Origin: Guillardia theta CCMP2712 | Lineage: Eukaryota > Cryptophyceae > Pyrenomonadales > Geminigeraceae | Reading direction: 5' to 3' | Assembly: GCF_000315625.1 (NCBI RefSeq) | Contig: NW_005434669.1 | Span: forward strand, 909,455 to 973,454 | DNA length: 64,000 bases | Shown here: piece by piece, positions 8,792 through 19,342 of the stretch | How positions within the stretch are numbered: position 1 is the first letter of the stretch | Layout: each line of letters begins with the position of its first letter | The notes under the pieces: model-generated | Databases searched by the model: none | The model's input: only the letters and a program-made list of their open reading frames with translations | Told to the model about the DNA's origin: nothing | Position numbers and translations under genes: made by a program

Positions 8792-10865
8792 ATGGATGCG
8801 CTAGTGCAGTACGCATCTGATAGCGACAACGATGGGGACGACGGAGCGGGAAAGGAGGAGGAGGAGGAGGAGGAGGAGGAGGAGGTAGACTTGCTGTGAC
8901 CTCGATGGTATGCCTCTGATCCCCGGACACGGCAGGATGAGGTGGCGACGATCGGGCGCTTCATAACCACTTGTAGTTCGATGCCTGACCAGGAATCCTT
9001 GGAGCGCAAGAAAACGTGCGGTGACATGCCCTGCCACGTGCCTTGTACTGACACTACTTATGAAACTTCATCTCTTACCGAAGTTCCCTTCGTTGCTTCG
9101 AGGAGCTCTGCTCCAAGGAGTTCAGGGAGGAGCTGGGGAGGGAGGGGAGGGAGGGGGGGGAGAGGGAGGGGGGTTTCGGGCTGGTCTGCTTCGGGAGCTG
9201 GACGTTCAACATGTGGATCAAGAGCAGTGACATGGACGTCAACGTGAGGACGAGGAGCAAGATCCCGAGGTTCTTCTCAAGGCTGGAGGAGGCGACGCTG
9301 AGAGAGGAGCCGTCGGCTAACGTCACGCTGGTGCTGAACGCGCGGGTGCCGCTTGCCCGGCTGACACTGAGAGGAACGAACTTCGACGTGACGCACGAAT
9401 GGGGAGAGGACAACGTGATAGCAAGACATCATGTCCAGGTGCGGGAATGGGCGAGGAGGTACAGCAGGGACGAGGCCGTCTGCCAGAGCATGCGACTGAT
9501 CAAGGTGTGGGCTGGGGCGCAGAGGTTGAACAGTCCGACAGAGGGAGGTCTCAACTCCCTGGGTTGGTTTGTCCTGTTCCTGTCCTCTGTCTCCGATCTT
9601 CTCCCTCCTCAGCACGAGGAGCATGACGATGAGGTGGTGGGTGAGCAGCCCGTTGGGTGTGCAAGTGACCCTGCTGCAAGGCGGAGGGAAGAGGGGGAGG
9701 GTCGCGGCCCCTGCATGAAAGATGCATTGCCCTTGTCAAGCGCTTCTTCTCGTCCTGCAAGAGCATCGGAGACAGTAAGAGGGTATACTTTGCGCCAAAC
9801 AGCGAGGTGAAGGTGAGCAAAAGGGTGTTGACAGTGTGGCGATGAGGGAGGAGGAAAAGAGGAGGGAGAGGAGAGGAGCAAGGGAGAGGAGGAAAGGAGA
9901 AGAGAGGAGGACGAAAGAGGAGGGAGGGAGGGAGAGAAACACCAAAGGCAGTGAGTTGATTTGATTGAGAGCGAGGAAGCGCTGGAAAAGATAATGGAGG
10001 AAGCAGAGTAGTAGGATTCTTAGAGGTTCTCACAGCCAGAAGGGCTAGAGCTTGATATTGCAAGACTATCTGCAAACGTGTCGCCAACAGGCAAGAAAAG
10101 TTGCTTCCCTCCTCCTTCTCCTCCCTCCTCCCTCCTCCCTCCTCCCTCCTCCCTCCTTCCTCCTCCCTCCTCCCTCCTCCCTCCTCCCTCCTCCCTCCTG
10201 ATATCCACCACCTGCCCATTTCCTCCACCTCTTCTTCCTTTTGATATTTTGCGATAGCTCATCGGGGACTTGGGACGTCGCTCTTCATTCAAGATCCCTT
10301 CTTGGCGGATGTGAGAATGGGGGAGGAGGGAGAGGCGAGGGGAATGGTGGGAAAGGAAGAGGGGGCGGCATTGATGGGGGCATGGAGGGAGGGAGCGAAG
10401 GAAGGTGGGGAGAAGGAGAGGAGAAGATGGCTTATGAGGAGGTGAAATCGTCGTATCAGATCAACCTCGGGAGGTTTGTGGATAAATCTTCCCTTGCGAG
10501 GATGAGGGTAAGCGCTCGAGGTGGCGAGAGAATGGGCGTACTTGCTAGTGGTGGCGGTGATGGAGGAGGGGCAACAGGGAGGGGGAGGAGGTGGAGCAGC
10601 AGCGGCAGCAGCAGCAGCAGGAGCGTGGAGGAGGAGGAGGAGGAGGAGGAGGAGGAGGAGGAGGAGGAGGAGGAGGAGGAAGACATAGGTAGGAAAGGAG
10701 ATCGATTATAGAACAGACTAGACGAGCAAGAGGAGAAGGTCTAAGGGAAGCAGCTGACTTGCTGAGCAGAAGGCGCTGGAGGAGGCGGACGCGCTCATGC
10801 AGATGGCGAGCAAGAGGAGGAGTTGGGAGGAGCTCGTCAGGCCGGTCAACAAGAGGAGGAGATGA
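8792..10865 (+). CDS. Pol beta-type nucleotidyltransferase (poly(A)/uridylyl transferase-like)
   Basis: Multi-exon. Exon 1 (8792-8884) encodes MDALVQYASDSD and a run of Glu, then a 51-nt intron; exon 2 starts at 8936. The catalytic exon carries CFGSWTFNMWIKSSDMDVNV: the helix-turn GS motif followed by DxD, the two metal-binding aspartates. Farther on, ARVPLARLTLRGTNFDVT holds the third catalytic aspartate, and GGLNSLGWFVLFLSS matches the nucleotide-recognition region of TRF4/Cid1-type enzymes. Later short exons include LHERCIALVKRFFSSCKSIG, TWDVALHSR and a basic end, WEELVRPVNKRRR, stopping at 10865. Likely adds A or U nucleotides to RNA 3' ends, perhaps in the nucleus given the basic tail. 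Exact exon joins between 9010 and 9110 and after 9620 are uncertain, and Glu/Gly-rich low-complexity sequence makes them hard to place. Confidence 0.65.
10118..10682. repeat. Purine/pyrimidine simple repeats inside the nucleotidyltransferase gene
   Basis: (CTCCTCC)n occupies 10118-10199 and (GGA)n 10627-10681. They lie within introns or Glu-coding low-complexity segments; which is undecidable by eye. Confidence 0.8.
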
Positions 10866-11124
10866 GGGAAGGGGAGGAAGAGGAGGAGGGAGACGACAAC
10901 GAAGATCAGGCAGGCAAGTTCCTGCGTGCGTCGGGGAAAGGCTGACATGAGGGTAAGGGGACGGTGGCGGTATGCCATTGGAAGCCAACCTGGCTTTCTT
11001 ATCATTTCGTTGAATTGATGTTAATCTAAGTTGTATAGTAGAATGATTCTGATTGACGGCGCATACATGAGAGATGTGCAGTCTAAATATTGTCCGTGAT
11101 TCACTATTCTATCACTGTTGCTCC

Positions 11125-11653
11125 TCACCCGTTCTTCCTTCTTTTCCCCTTTTTCTCTGCATGTCTTTGATGATCGCAGGAGAAAGACTTCGCATTCTGC
11201 AATCTTCCACTGATTTCCGGATCAAATGTCATCTCCAGAAGCTGCAAGCCCGTCAAACTATGAGATGAATCGTACGAGGATAGAAAGAACCTATATCTTC
11301 GCAATCCGTCCAAGAAAGTTCCGACAAACAAAACAAGATCTGCCGAGTAGGAGTGAAACACTCAATCTCCGCAAGTTCTCTCCCTATCTCTCTATCTCCC
11401 TCTCTTCCGCCAGCCCTTCTCCCCCCCAACCCCTCGTCTCCTGTTGTCTTCAGCATCATCTTCGCATTCTCTTCCAACGTGCACCACCAACTCTCTCGCG
11501 CTCCTCTGCCTTCCTGTCCAACTGCCTTTAGTCCCTTACCTGAGCTCATCGCAATTCCTGTTGGTGCCCAGAGTCCATGCCCTGCAGCAAATACATCGAG
11601 AAAAATGCCTGAAATGAAAATCAGCCCCTTCTTTCCTACCGCCTCGACTCAAT

Positions 11654-11691
<38 letters not shown>

Positions 11692-11714
11692 CCACCACCA
11701 CCACCACCACCACC

Positions 11715-11748
<34 letters not shown>

Positions 11749-12143
11749 TCATCTCCACTGTGTTTTCATCATTTTCATCGTCACCATCATCATATTCGTC
11801 ATCACAATCATCATCATCATCATCATCGTCATCATCATCATCATCATCATCATCGTCATCATCATCACAATCATCGTCATCACAATCATCGTCATCATCG
11901 TCATCATCATCATCATCATCATCATCATCTCCACTGTTGTTTTTCATCATTTTTCATCGTCACCATCATCATATTCGTCATCACAATCATCGTCATCGTC
12001 ATCATCAGCATCCAACATCAGCATCCTCAACGTTTCCATCCCCATCTCCATCTCGACTTCCTTCACCTGTACTCGCGTTGTACCGCAAGATCTCGTTGCT
12101 TTTATGTGAACTGCATAGCACCTGCAAACGTGCAGTCAGAAAA

Positions 12144-12183
<40 letters not shown>

Positions 12184-13039
12184 GCTTCCATCTCACCGTG
12201 TCGTCAGGAGCTGCCGCAAGCCCAACAGGACGGCTCAACTCTTTACCGCCAAACTCTCCCTGCTTCTTCCCCGTCGTCGCATCCACCTTCACAATCTTGT
12301 CTCTATGATAAGAAGAGATGAAGATGGAGTTGGTCTTGGGATGGAAGAGCATAACCTGTTATCCCACAGTCATCTCCATCGCCATCCTCTAACCCGCAAG
12401 CACCCTCCACTATCCCCCAAGAATTGCAACAAGCATTCTCCTCCTCACCTGCGGCCCATCCATGTACCAGCCCGCAGAGAAGATCTCCTGGAAGGAACCG
12501 TCCAGCCTGTAGCTGACCACCCTGTCGTTGAGGAAGCTTGCGACCAGCAGCCGGTCCTCGAGGAGGAGGAGCCCCTCGGGGCAGTCTAACTTCCCTTCCT
12601 CATCGTTGATGAAGATATCGATCAGGCTGCCGGTGACCGTGTCGTACCGGAGGATCTGATCCGTCCCGAACGAGGCCACGTACAGCCTCAGATCTTTGTC
12701 AACCGCCAGGCCCGTCGGGCCATCAACCCCCGTGCCCTTCGAAACTACTCGGAACCACTGCCATGCCCCTCGCTCGTCGACCACGGCACGGTACACCTCG
12801 TTGGTGATGAAGGAGGAAGCATACAGCATGCCGTCTACACCGAGCAGGACATGGTGCAGAGAGTTGGGCACGCTTGACTCAGGGACGGGGACAATCTGGT
12901 TCTTGACAGTGCGCTTGAAGGTGAGCGACATGAAGGGTATGCTGCTCGATTTCTTTCTCCCATGACCGCTCGCTGTCCCCATCCACACAAGAGGAAGAAG
13001 AACGAGGTAGAATAGGGGCAGTGCTTTTCTAGAGCGCAT
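11125..13039 (-). CDS. Secreted NHL-repeat (six-bladed beta-propeller) protein
   Basis: The start at 13039 gives a signal peptide (MRSRKALPLFYLVLLPLVWM, then an Ala/Ser-Gly cleavage region). The first exon contains propeller strands such as GVDGPTGLAVDKDLRLYVAS, FGTDQILRYDTVTGSL, DCPEGLLLLEDRLLVASF and DRVVSYRLDGS. Further exons joined in phase add MLFHPKTNSIFISSYHRDKI, SNEILRYNASTG, HGLWAPTGIAMSS and DLVLFVGTFLDGLRRY, each a blade-like NHL unit with a GLA/GIA strand and a VASF/VGTF strand. One intron (about 430 nt) holds the large (ATC)n microsatellite at 11650-12010; others are about 50-110 nt. Predicted extracellular or endomembrane; ligand unknown. The 3' end at 11125 is the first in-frame stop and is less certain than the rest. 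Confidence 0.7.
11650..12010. repeat. (ATC)n/(ACC)n microsatellite cluster
   Basis: About 350 nt of ATC, ACC and GTC triplets inside an intron of the NHL-repeat gene. A near-duplicate segment reading TTTCATCATTTTCATCGTCACC appears twice (near 11764 and 11942), so part of the tract has been duplicated. Poly-Asp, poly-Met and poly-His frames here are artefacts. Confidence 0.9.
12143..12184. repeat. (GCTCCT)n hexanucleotide repeat
   Basis: About seven GCTCCT units in an intron of the NHL-repeat gene, just after its donor at ACG|GTGAGA read on the minus strand. Confidence 0.85.
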
Positions 13040-13309
13040 GAATCCACCTGCACTTGACAATCCAACTAGATGACCCACAGGCTCTCTTTCCCCGATCTTC
13101 TCTCGACTCCTCTCGTATGAATCCTCTCTTCTCTATCCTTGATCCTATCTCATCTCTCCTTACACTTATCTCAGGTCTCCCCTCTACCCTCTCCTCTCAT
13201 GCTCTCTCTTTGTCTGCTGCTCTTCCCCAACCTCAGCGTCTTTTAGACGAGCATGGAACTTTCGCTCGTTCTGCTCAACTCAGTGTCGGGGAGATGTGGT
13301 GATGAGGGC

Positions 13310-13700
13310 GATGACTCATGAACGGCCCGGCCGGCCGGAGCGGCCGGGCCCGGTGACTCGATGGCAGGCTCGGACCGTACGCCGTCCGGGCTCCCCCTCC
13401 GGGCCGCTCAACTTGGCAAAGCGGCCCAGACCGTCCGGAGTCCGTGACTGCACTGAGCCTGGCCGGGGGCCGCCCAGGGCCGGCGGGGGGGCGGGTGGTA
13501 GACCGTTCAACGGTTGTTTACCGTACTAGTTTTTAACTTAACTTTGAGTTACAAACTGAAAAGTCGCCAGGGCCCGCCAGTGATGACTCACGAGTGTTAA
13601 GAGTAAAACGAGTCCGGGCCGCCGGGCACCCCGGGCCGCCCCGAGTCACTGAACCAGGTGCCGCCCCCGGCCGAGCTCAAAGCGCTGTGCCGGGTTAGGC
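13310..13700. other. GC-rich intergenic island
   Basis: GGCCGGGCC-type sequence with GTGACTC words and the shared core TTTTTAACTTAACTTTGAGT at 13530-13549. No coding signal. Followed directly by a TACCC/GGGT-rich block. Confidence 0.6.
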
Positions 13701-14035
13701 GGTAGAAGGACCCTACCCATCTTATTCCTCCCAAACTATACTCAATGTACCCACCACTATCCACCACCACCCCACCCTTAGTTAGGGCAGCTGACCTCGT
13801 ATTCATCGCGGTTCCATCACCTACCCCCTGTTGCCTTATCAAAACCAAGTCACAGGGGTGTGTGCACAGGCTCCGTGGGGGGTGGGTAATAGCACGGGTT
13901 GCTGTAGCGTGAAGTCACTAGTACTGTGAGGTGGGGGCTCTTGATCGAAGGGGTGCGAAGCCAGAAAAATCATACATGGGGGTGGGTAGGAAAGGTTGTC
14001 GGGGTGGGGTGGTTGTATGTCCTAGGATAAAAGAA
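13700..14035. promoter_or_regulatory. TACCC/GGGTGG-rich block upstream of the MKK3-type gene
   Basis: Dense in ACCCTACCC, ACCCACC and, on the other strand, GGGGTGGG. About 700 nt of ordinary DNA without convincing exons separates it from the kinase start; a 5' exon there is possible. The regulatory role is inferred from position only. Confidence 0.35.
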
Positions 14036-14744
14036 TGCGCTTCAGGGCGAGGAGAAGCAAAAAGTACAGAGCTGAATAGATGAAGGGAAATGAGCAGGAA
14101 GAAAGGAAATGCAGATGTGATGTGTAATTATCGTATGCTAGTCAAGAAATCTCCTTTCATCTAACCATCAACTGAAGATTGCATTGGGCAACACAGTTCT
14201 TGCAGAGTTTCCCTGCAGAATGCGTTGGGGGCGGAATCTGTTTCTGCTGTGCGTTTTGATGTGCTTGTAGAAATTTCTTGGATGAACTCTGATGTTGTCG
14301 AAAGAGCTTTCTGGTTTGAACCATCTTTTATTTTACATCATCTTCATGAGAGACGAAAATTCGATGTAGCAGTTAAAATGTCTAACAATAAGAGTCAATG
14401 TCAGCTCGCGACTCTATTACAGGAGGAGGTTTGATCAGAGAGGAATTTCCAGTAATATTCAATTGATTTCGAATCTGTGCCTGACAAATATCTCTTCTTA
14501 TGATCTTCAGAAAGAAACAGAGCAGATTGATATTAAATGTCTTGCCCACTGGGTTCGCATTGATTTCTGATGCTCTTGTCTCTGGTCAACGCGACCTTTG
14601 CCTTTTGGATCTTCTAGCGTAATGACTGTGCAAGTGTTCGAAATACGCTGATGTCGTGCTCTTCTTGAACTGTTGTTGTCTGTTCTGCTGGTTTGGCTTG
14701 TGATTGTATACCTGCTTGCTGATTTCTTCCAACGAGAACAGGAG

Positions 14745-16767
14745 ATGGACAACTGCGTGGAAGTGAACGATGTTGGCGATGAGGCTGCGGATGATGCGAT
14801 ACAAGAAGTGAAGATGGAAAAAGGATGGATAGCGAAACGATCGAAGAGCAACACTCTAGGAATGTTGTCTGTAGTTCCAACTGATGACGGGAAGCAGTTC
14901 AACCTCAGTGATGAAGGGTCCTACCGCGAAGGCCTTGTACATATCAGCCAGCAAGGGATCACGGTACATTCTGCACGATCTTTGGCAAGCAATGATACCC
15001 CAACTCTCAATTCACCCTCAAGTACCCGCAGCTCGACCAGTGCGAAGAGGGCAAACAGCAACGAGGACGTTAGATTTGAGTTGAGCAGGAACGACTTTGA
15101 GCTGATGGAAATCATCGGCAAAGGTTCATGCGGATACGTCAAGAAGGCAAGGCACAAGCGGACCAATGAACTGATGGCGCTAAAAGTAATCAACGTGTTT
15201 GAAGAAGAGAAAAGGAAACAGATGATGCAAGAAGTGATAATGATGTGCGACGCCCATCATGATTGCCTCATCCAGTTCCATGGCGCGTTCTACAATGAGG
15301 GAACGATCTCTGTTGCATTGGAGTATATGACAGCAGGTTCTGTGGCTGATGTTTTGAAGTTATCCGGTAGTATGCCTGAAGAAATTTTGGCGATTATGGC
15401 CGAGCAGATTTTGGATGGAATGGCATTTATGCACAGTAAGAAACAAGTTCACCGCGACTTCAAACCGTGCAATCTCTTGATGGACCATAGTGGTCGAGTG
15501 AAAATAACTGATTTTGGAGTTTCTGCCGAGCTAGATAGCTCACTGGTGAAGTGTACCACGTTCGTGGGAACTTTTCTTTACATGTCGCCAGAGAGGTTTG
15601 GATCAGAGCCTTATTCCTTCCCGTCCGATATTTGGAGTTTTGGCTTGACCATGATAGAATGTGCTACGGCAGAATACCCTTATCAACAGAACGGAGGTGG
15701 GAAGACATATTGGGAACTTATGGATGCTATAGTCAAGAATGATGCGCCACAGCTGCCCTCAGGCAGCGCCTTTTCGTCTGCGTTCAGAGACTTGACGGAG
15801 GCATGCTTGCAGAAGGATCCCAAGTTACGGCCAACAGCGACGAAGCTGCTGACTCATGAATTCATCAAGAATACCTGCGATGGTCTTTCAGTTGCAAGCA
15901 AGCGAGCGACCCTTGCAAAGTGGTTGGGGAATGTTCGATCGTGCTATGTAAGCAGCAACTTGCCAGACTCAGCCAAATTTTCGCCTCATGAAGCGGCTTC
16001 AACCTTCATGGTATGGATGTGTGCTGTTTGATGTTTTGCGGTGTGGTGTAGCACAACTGACATGCTCTCAGTCATTTTACCTCTCATACTTCGCTTCCCC
16101 TCGCCGTGAGGTATTGAGATTTCGGACCAAATTCATAGCCTCTAACTGCAGCACAGATCCTTTGGTCGCTTTACACCAAGGAAGCAGTTTTGAAGATTTC
16201 GGAAACCAGAGTGGTGTGTTTTTATCGCTCCTGTTTGAAATGTCGTCTGCGAGACTGTGTTGAACTGATTCGACCCATGCGCAGGTTGGACGAGATGCGA
16301 TCGTTCATGAGTTGAAGTCCCTCCAGTTCGATCTTGCTCTTGATGTAAGAAGTCGTTCCATGTCGCCTCGTGCATGGCTGATGTTCTCGCGCCACAGGGA
16401 GAACAGGACTGGCGATCGAACGGAAGGTTGGTGTCTCTTTCATCTTAACGTTGTCAGTACTCTGATCTTGCCACAAGCTTCTCCAAGGAGAAGAACCGGC
16501 TCGTCGTTCGTATCAACTGCGTGCAGAAGCCCTGCAGGATGCCAGGTCTGCCGCTGCTGCCTTGCAAGATCCCATGTGGTTGATTCGGTGTACAGATCAT
16601 GGGAGGACCTCTCACGAGGAGCCGACAGCGTCGTCCAAGGTCAGCGCTTCCCATGTTCCCTTGCCTTGGCGCGGCTGACGAGCGTACAGGTCATGATGTA
16701 CTTGGAGTTGGAGATGTCAGCGGACAAGTGCTGCTACTACATCACCCAACAAGATATATCGATGTAG
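14745..16767 (+). CDS. MAP kinase kinase of the plant MKK3 type with C-terminal NTF2-like domain
   Basis: The main exon carries a complete protein kinase domain: glycine loop GKGSCGYV (residue about 124 from the chosen Met), ALKVINVFEEEKRKQ with the VAIK-type lysine, catalytic loop HRDFKPCNLL, DFG, and activation loop KCTTFVGTFLYMSPERF with the MKK-style VGT-YMSPER. Helix segments ALEYMTAGSVADVLK and ACLQKDPKLRPT resemble MKK3. After the kinase, phase-matched short exons encode SFYLSYFASPRREVLRF, GRDAIVHELKSLQFDL, GEQDWRSNGSFSKEKNRLVV and a final YLELEMSADKCCYYIT ending at 16767, which follow the order of the NTF2-like domain of plant MKK3. The catalytic loop has Phe where Leu/Ile is usual and Cys for Ser before Asn; Asp and Asn are intact. 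Start chosen at the Met after an AACAG acceptor; the hydrophobic sequence upstream (14673-14740) is probably intron. Acts in cytosolic MAPK signalling, phosphorylating a MAP kinase activation loop. Confidence 0.85.
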
Positions 16768-17044
16768 TTGGAGAGTTGTCAGTACAAGCAAAGACAACGC
16801 TCCAACCTTTGGGACGGCATGCACTGAAACACTTTCCGTTCTTCTTGTCTCTGTTCCACACCAAATCTTTGACATCAAAGTGCTGCTCTCCACAAAATCG
16901 TTGTTCGTCTCTTTCCATCTTCAGCATCTCTGCATGTACACCCCCAGTCTTCCCTATGGCTTATGTCGCATCTTGAACCGCTCTACCATTTTCGCTGCCA
17001 CCATTATGCTACTTCATAAAGCTTGTTGTGACTGCCCCTCATGT

Positions 17045-17126
17045 GCAATCGTGGCCGAGCGGTTAAGGCGAAGGACTAGAAATCCTTTGGGGTCTCCCCG
17101 CGCAGGTTCGAGTCCTGCCGATTGCG
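17045..17126 (+). tRNA. tRNA-Ser (anticodon AGA)
   Basis: The 82-nt cloverleaf is drawn directly: acceptor stem GCAATCG/CGATTGC with discriminator G; D-arm GGCCGAGCGGTTAAGGC; anticodon stem AAGGA/TCCTT with loop CTAGAAA, anticodon AGA at 17078-17080; long class II variable arm GGGG-TCT-CCCC; T-arm GCAGG-TTCGAGT-CCTGC. The A and B boxes are internal. No intron. Decodes UCU, and other UCN codons if A34 is modified to inosine. Confidence 0.96.
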
Positions 17127-17132
17127 ATCTTC

Positions 17133-17137
17133 TTTTT
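17133..17137 (+). terminator. Pol III T-run terminator of tRNA-Ser
   Basis: A run of five T residues lies seven bases after the tRNA 3' end, as expected for RNA polymerase III termination. Confidence 0.7.
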
Positions 17138-17159
17138 GAAGTCCCGACGTGTTTTTAGT

Positions 17160-17720
17160 CCGATCGATGATCCGCCGGACTCCGGCCCGGATGAGACAGA
17201 TCGGACTGACCTTGTTCTGATTTTTAACTTAACTTCGAGTAAAGCTGGACCGTCGGCGTGAACGGTCGCCGGGACGACGTCGGAGGGGGCCGGGGGTTCA
17301 AGTCGCCCCGGGCCCCTCAGCCTAGCCGCAGTATGCGCCTGTGCGACAGAGCTGCAGCCTGCCTGGCAGTGCCGGTCAAGCCTCCTCTACCGTGCCTCTA
17401 CTCTCCTGATTGTCCTCGTACTGATTTTTTATTTACCTTTGTCAGACTCAGTTCCGTGAACAGCTCTGAGGGTCACACTGTGACATCCGGGGCCCTCGGC
17501 GCCGGGGCCAGGCCCGGGCCCCGGCCCGGCCCGGCCGTACGGTCCGAGTCCCGGCCGTCCGAGTCAGTCAGTGCCAGCGGCCGGGTAGGCCCGGGGGCTA
17601 CACAACCCCTCGAGGATCATCCGATCGTCGGTCAATCAGTTGTTATGGATGAAACATGACCCCCCTGAAATCCCACGAATGGACGGGTGGGCTCCCCTCG
17701 GGGTGAGGGTGGGGGTTGTG
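17160..17720. other. GC-rich intergenic island with two copies of the AT-rich core
   Basis: GGCCCGG-type DNA downstream of the tRNA. It contains TTTTTAACTTAACTTCGAGT at 17221 and GATTGTCCTCGTACTGATTT at 17408, both shared with the island at 2640-3400. Then GGGTGGG words precede the hypothetical gene. The frame 17258-17659 is Pro/Arg/Ser-rich and not credible. Confidence 0.6.
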
Positions 17721-17750
17721 CTCTTGATAAGTCAACTAGATCCCTGTGCC

Positions 17751-19190
17751 ATGGCCCGCGGCGACTCGCCGCCGAGAGCGAGAGACTCGGAGAGCACCGA
17801 GCAGGGAGAGAGATGGACATGGAAAGATAGTCGAGCGGTCATAGGACAGGAACTAGGACTCCGTAGATCGTAAGAGACCAGACGCGCGTGAAGTCGGTCG
17901 GCTCTAGGTGGAAGCGATGATTCGATTTGTGGCAAGGAAGGGTTTGAGTGCTAACGATCCATGATCATTCCAATGATGAGAAAGTTGAGGATCAAAAGCT
18001 GATCTCACTCACAAACGCGAGATGATTGAGACATCTTGCCATCAGTACGAACAATCAATATATCGCTAGCAATAGGGTATGGCCAACTTAAGGTTTAGCC
18101 ATGACTTCGTCTTTCTGCTGCAGAATCTTGAAAGCCAAGTGTCTAGGTTGGATAGAAAGAGAACCTTGCGAGGATAGTAAGCTAATCAATCGAGTTCTAA
18201 TGGCGAGAATCACTCACATCACCGGGTATTCTCACGGTCTTTTGATACATGTCATCAGTTTTACGTTTGTCATCACGATGTTCGAGATTTGTTGGTATGC
18301 TGGCACTGAAAAGATTTTGACAGGGGTTTTAGGAAGATTCCAGCAGGCAGTGGTTTCAATCATCGACTCTGGGCTCAGACGCCTTGCTCTCAACACCATC
18401 CTTGGCACACGAAGAAATGAGGGGCTCGTGGTCAAGGGCTGTCCATCAAGAGGAAATCATCTCGACCTCGGCGCGAAGGGATAAGGTTTTGAAGCATTTA
18501 CGCACAATGTGCAGTCAAGGTGAGATTCAGGATCGGGCACATAGAGAGATCACTGAATTGAATCGTGCAAGGGAATCAAACATCTCCGAATGGTTCGAAG
18601 AAGTCGGCAATAGGCTCCCCCATCTTTCCTGAGCCTGTACGGCCGATATCCTCCTCCTTCAATGGACGTTCAACGATACCGAGGCCCCTGAGGCTCGAGA
18701 CAGCCTCGCGTACTAGAAATGTAGCATCGAGTGTAGGAATGGCTATGAAGTGTGATGGGACTGTGACAGAGCTGCCCTGATATATTGGCTGGGAAAGATG
18801 ACAAGTTTGCTAAAGCTCTTTCAGCACGTGTGACACTTTTCACAACTACCATCGTCTGTTGTCTGATTTAAATTCACCGCAGGAGATAGGAGAAGCGCGA
18901 GGGTCGGAGCCAACGAGAGGCCAAAGGTGAGACATCTGATGAAGAGAGATGGTCTGAGACGAAGGGATTGCAGAGCCCTCTTTACTTCAACGATTCGACC
19001 AAAGGCCGAATTCGCCTGGCATTCAACGAGGTATGATGAAAGATATCTATGGAGCCAAACCTCAACTTGTACTGCATAGGTGGAGTCAGCTATAGCGGCT
19101 CCAAAGAGAGGAGAGTTCCGGCGTATTGCTCGTGCCATTTCTTTAGGGGAGGTAAGAGGGGCCTTGCAGTCTTCAGTCCTCAAAGCTTGA
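17751..19190 (+). CDS. Hypothetical protein encoded by many small exons
   Basis: No single open frame is long, but phase-consistent splicing through introns of 47-56 nt gives a coherent protein. Supported steps: KHLRTMCSQ is joined over a 48-nt GTGAGA intron to GNQTSPNGSKKSAIGSPIFP, then over a 56-nt intron (GTAGCA..GACAG) to SCPDILAGKDDKFAKALSAR, then DRRSARVGANERPK, then exon 18974-19030 (SPLYFNDSTKGRIRLAFNE), and a last exon 19080-19190 (VESAIAAPKRGEFRRIARAI to the stop). The 5' part is weaker: a possible first exon at 17751 (MARGDSPPRARDSES) with a GTAAGA donor at 17873, and an exon around 18120-18178. The protein is basic and Ser/Pro-rich with a helical C-terminus. I do not recognise a family. 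Confidence 0.5.
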
Positions 19191-19342
19191 CAGCTGCTTT
19201 CAGATATTTCCTCGCACTTATGCGGGCTGCTTCCCATGGTCTCCTTGAGGGTTCAGAATGTCGACCCATGGAGCTGACAACGGCTCGACCTCGGAGCGCG
19301 ACTTCCTGTGTCGCTCGCACCAGACGCGCGACCTCATAAACT

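Noticed and set aside
11353-12321. Plus-strand 322-codon frame rich in Ser, Pro and His
   Set aside because: Translation of the (ATC)n/(ACC)n microsatellite; the coding strand here is minus.
14673-14744. N-terminal hydrophobic extension (MLSVLLVWLVIVYLLADFF) of the MKK3-type kinase as a membrane anchor
   Set aside because: It ends at an AACAG acceptor directly before the first kinase-like Met; MKK3-type kinases are soluble, so this is more likely an intron read in frame.
18821-19237. Minus-strand 138-codon frame antisense to the hypothetical gene
   Set aside because: The plus-strand exons join with consistent phase and donor/acceptor sites; this frame shows no comparable support.
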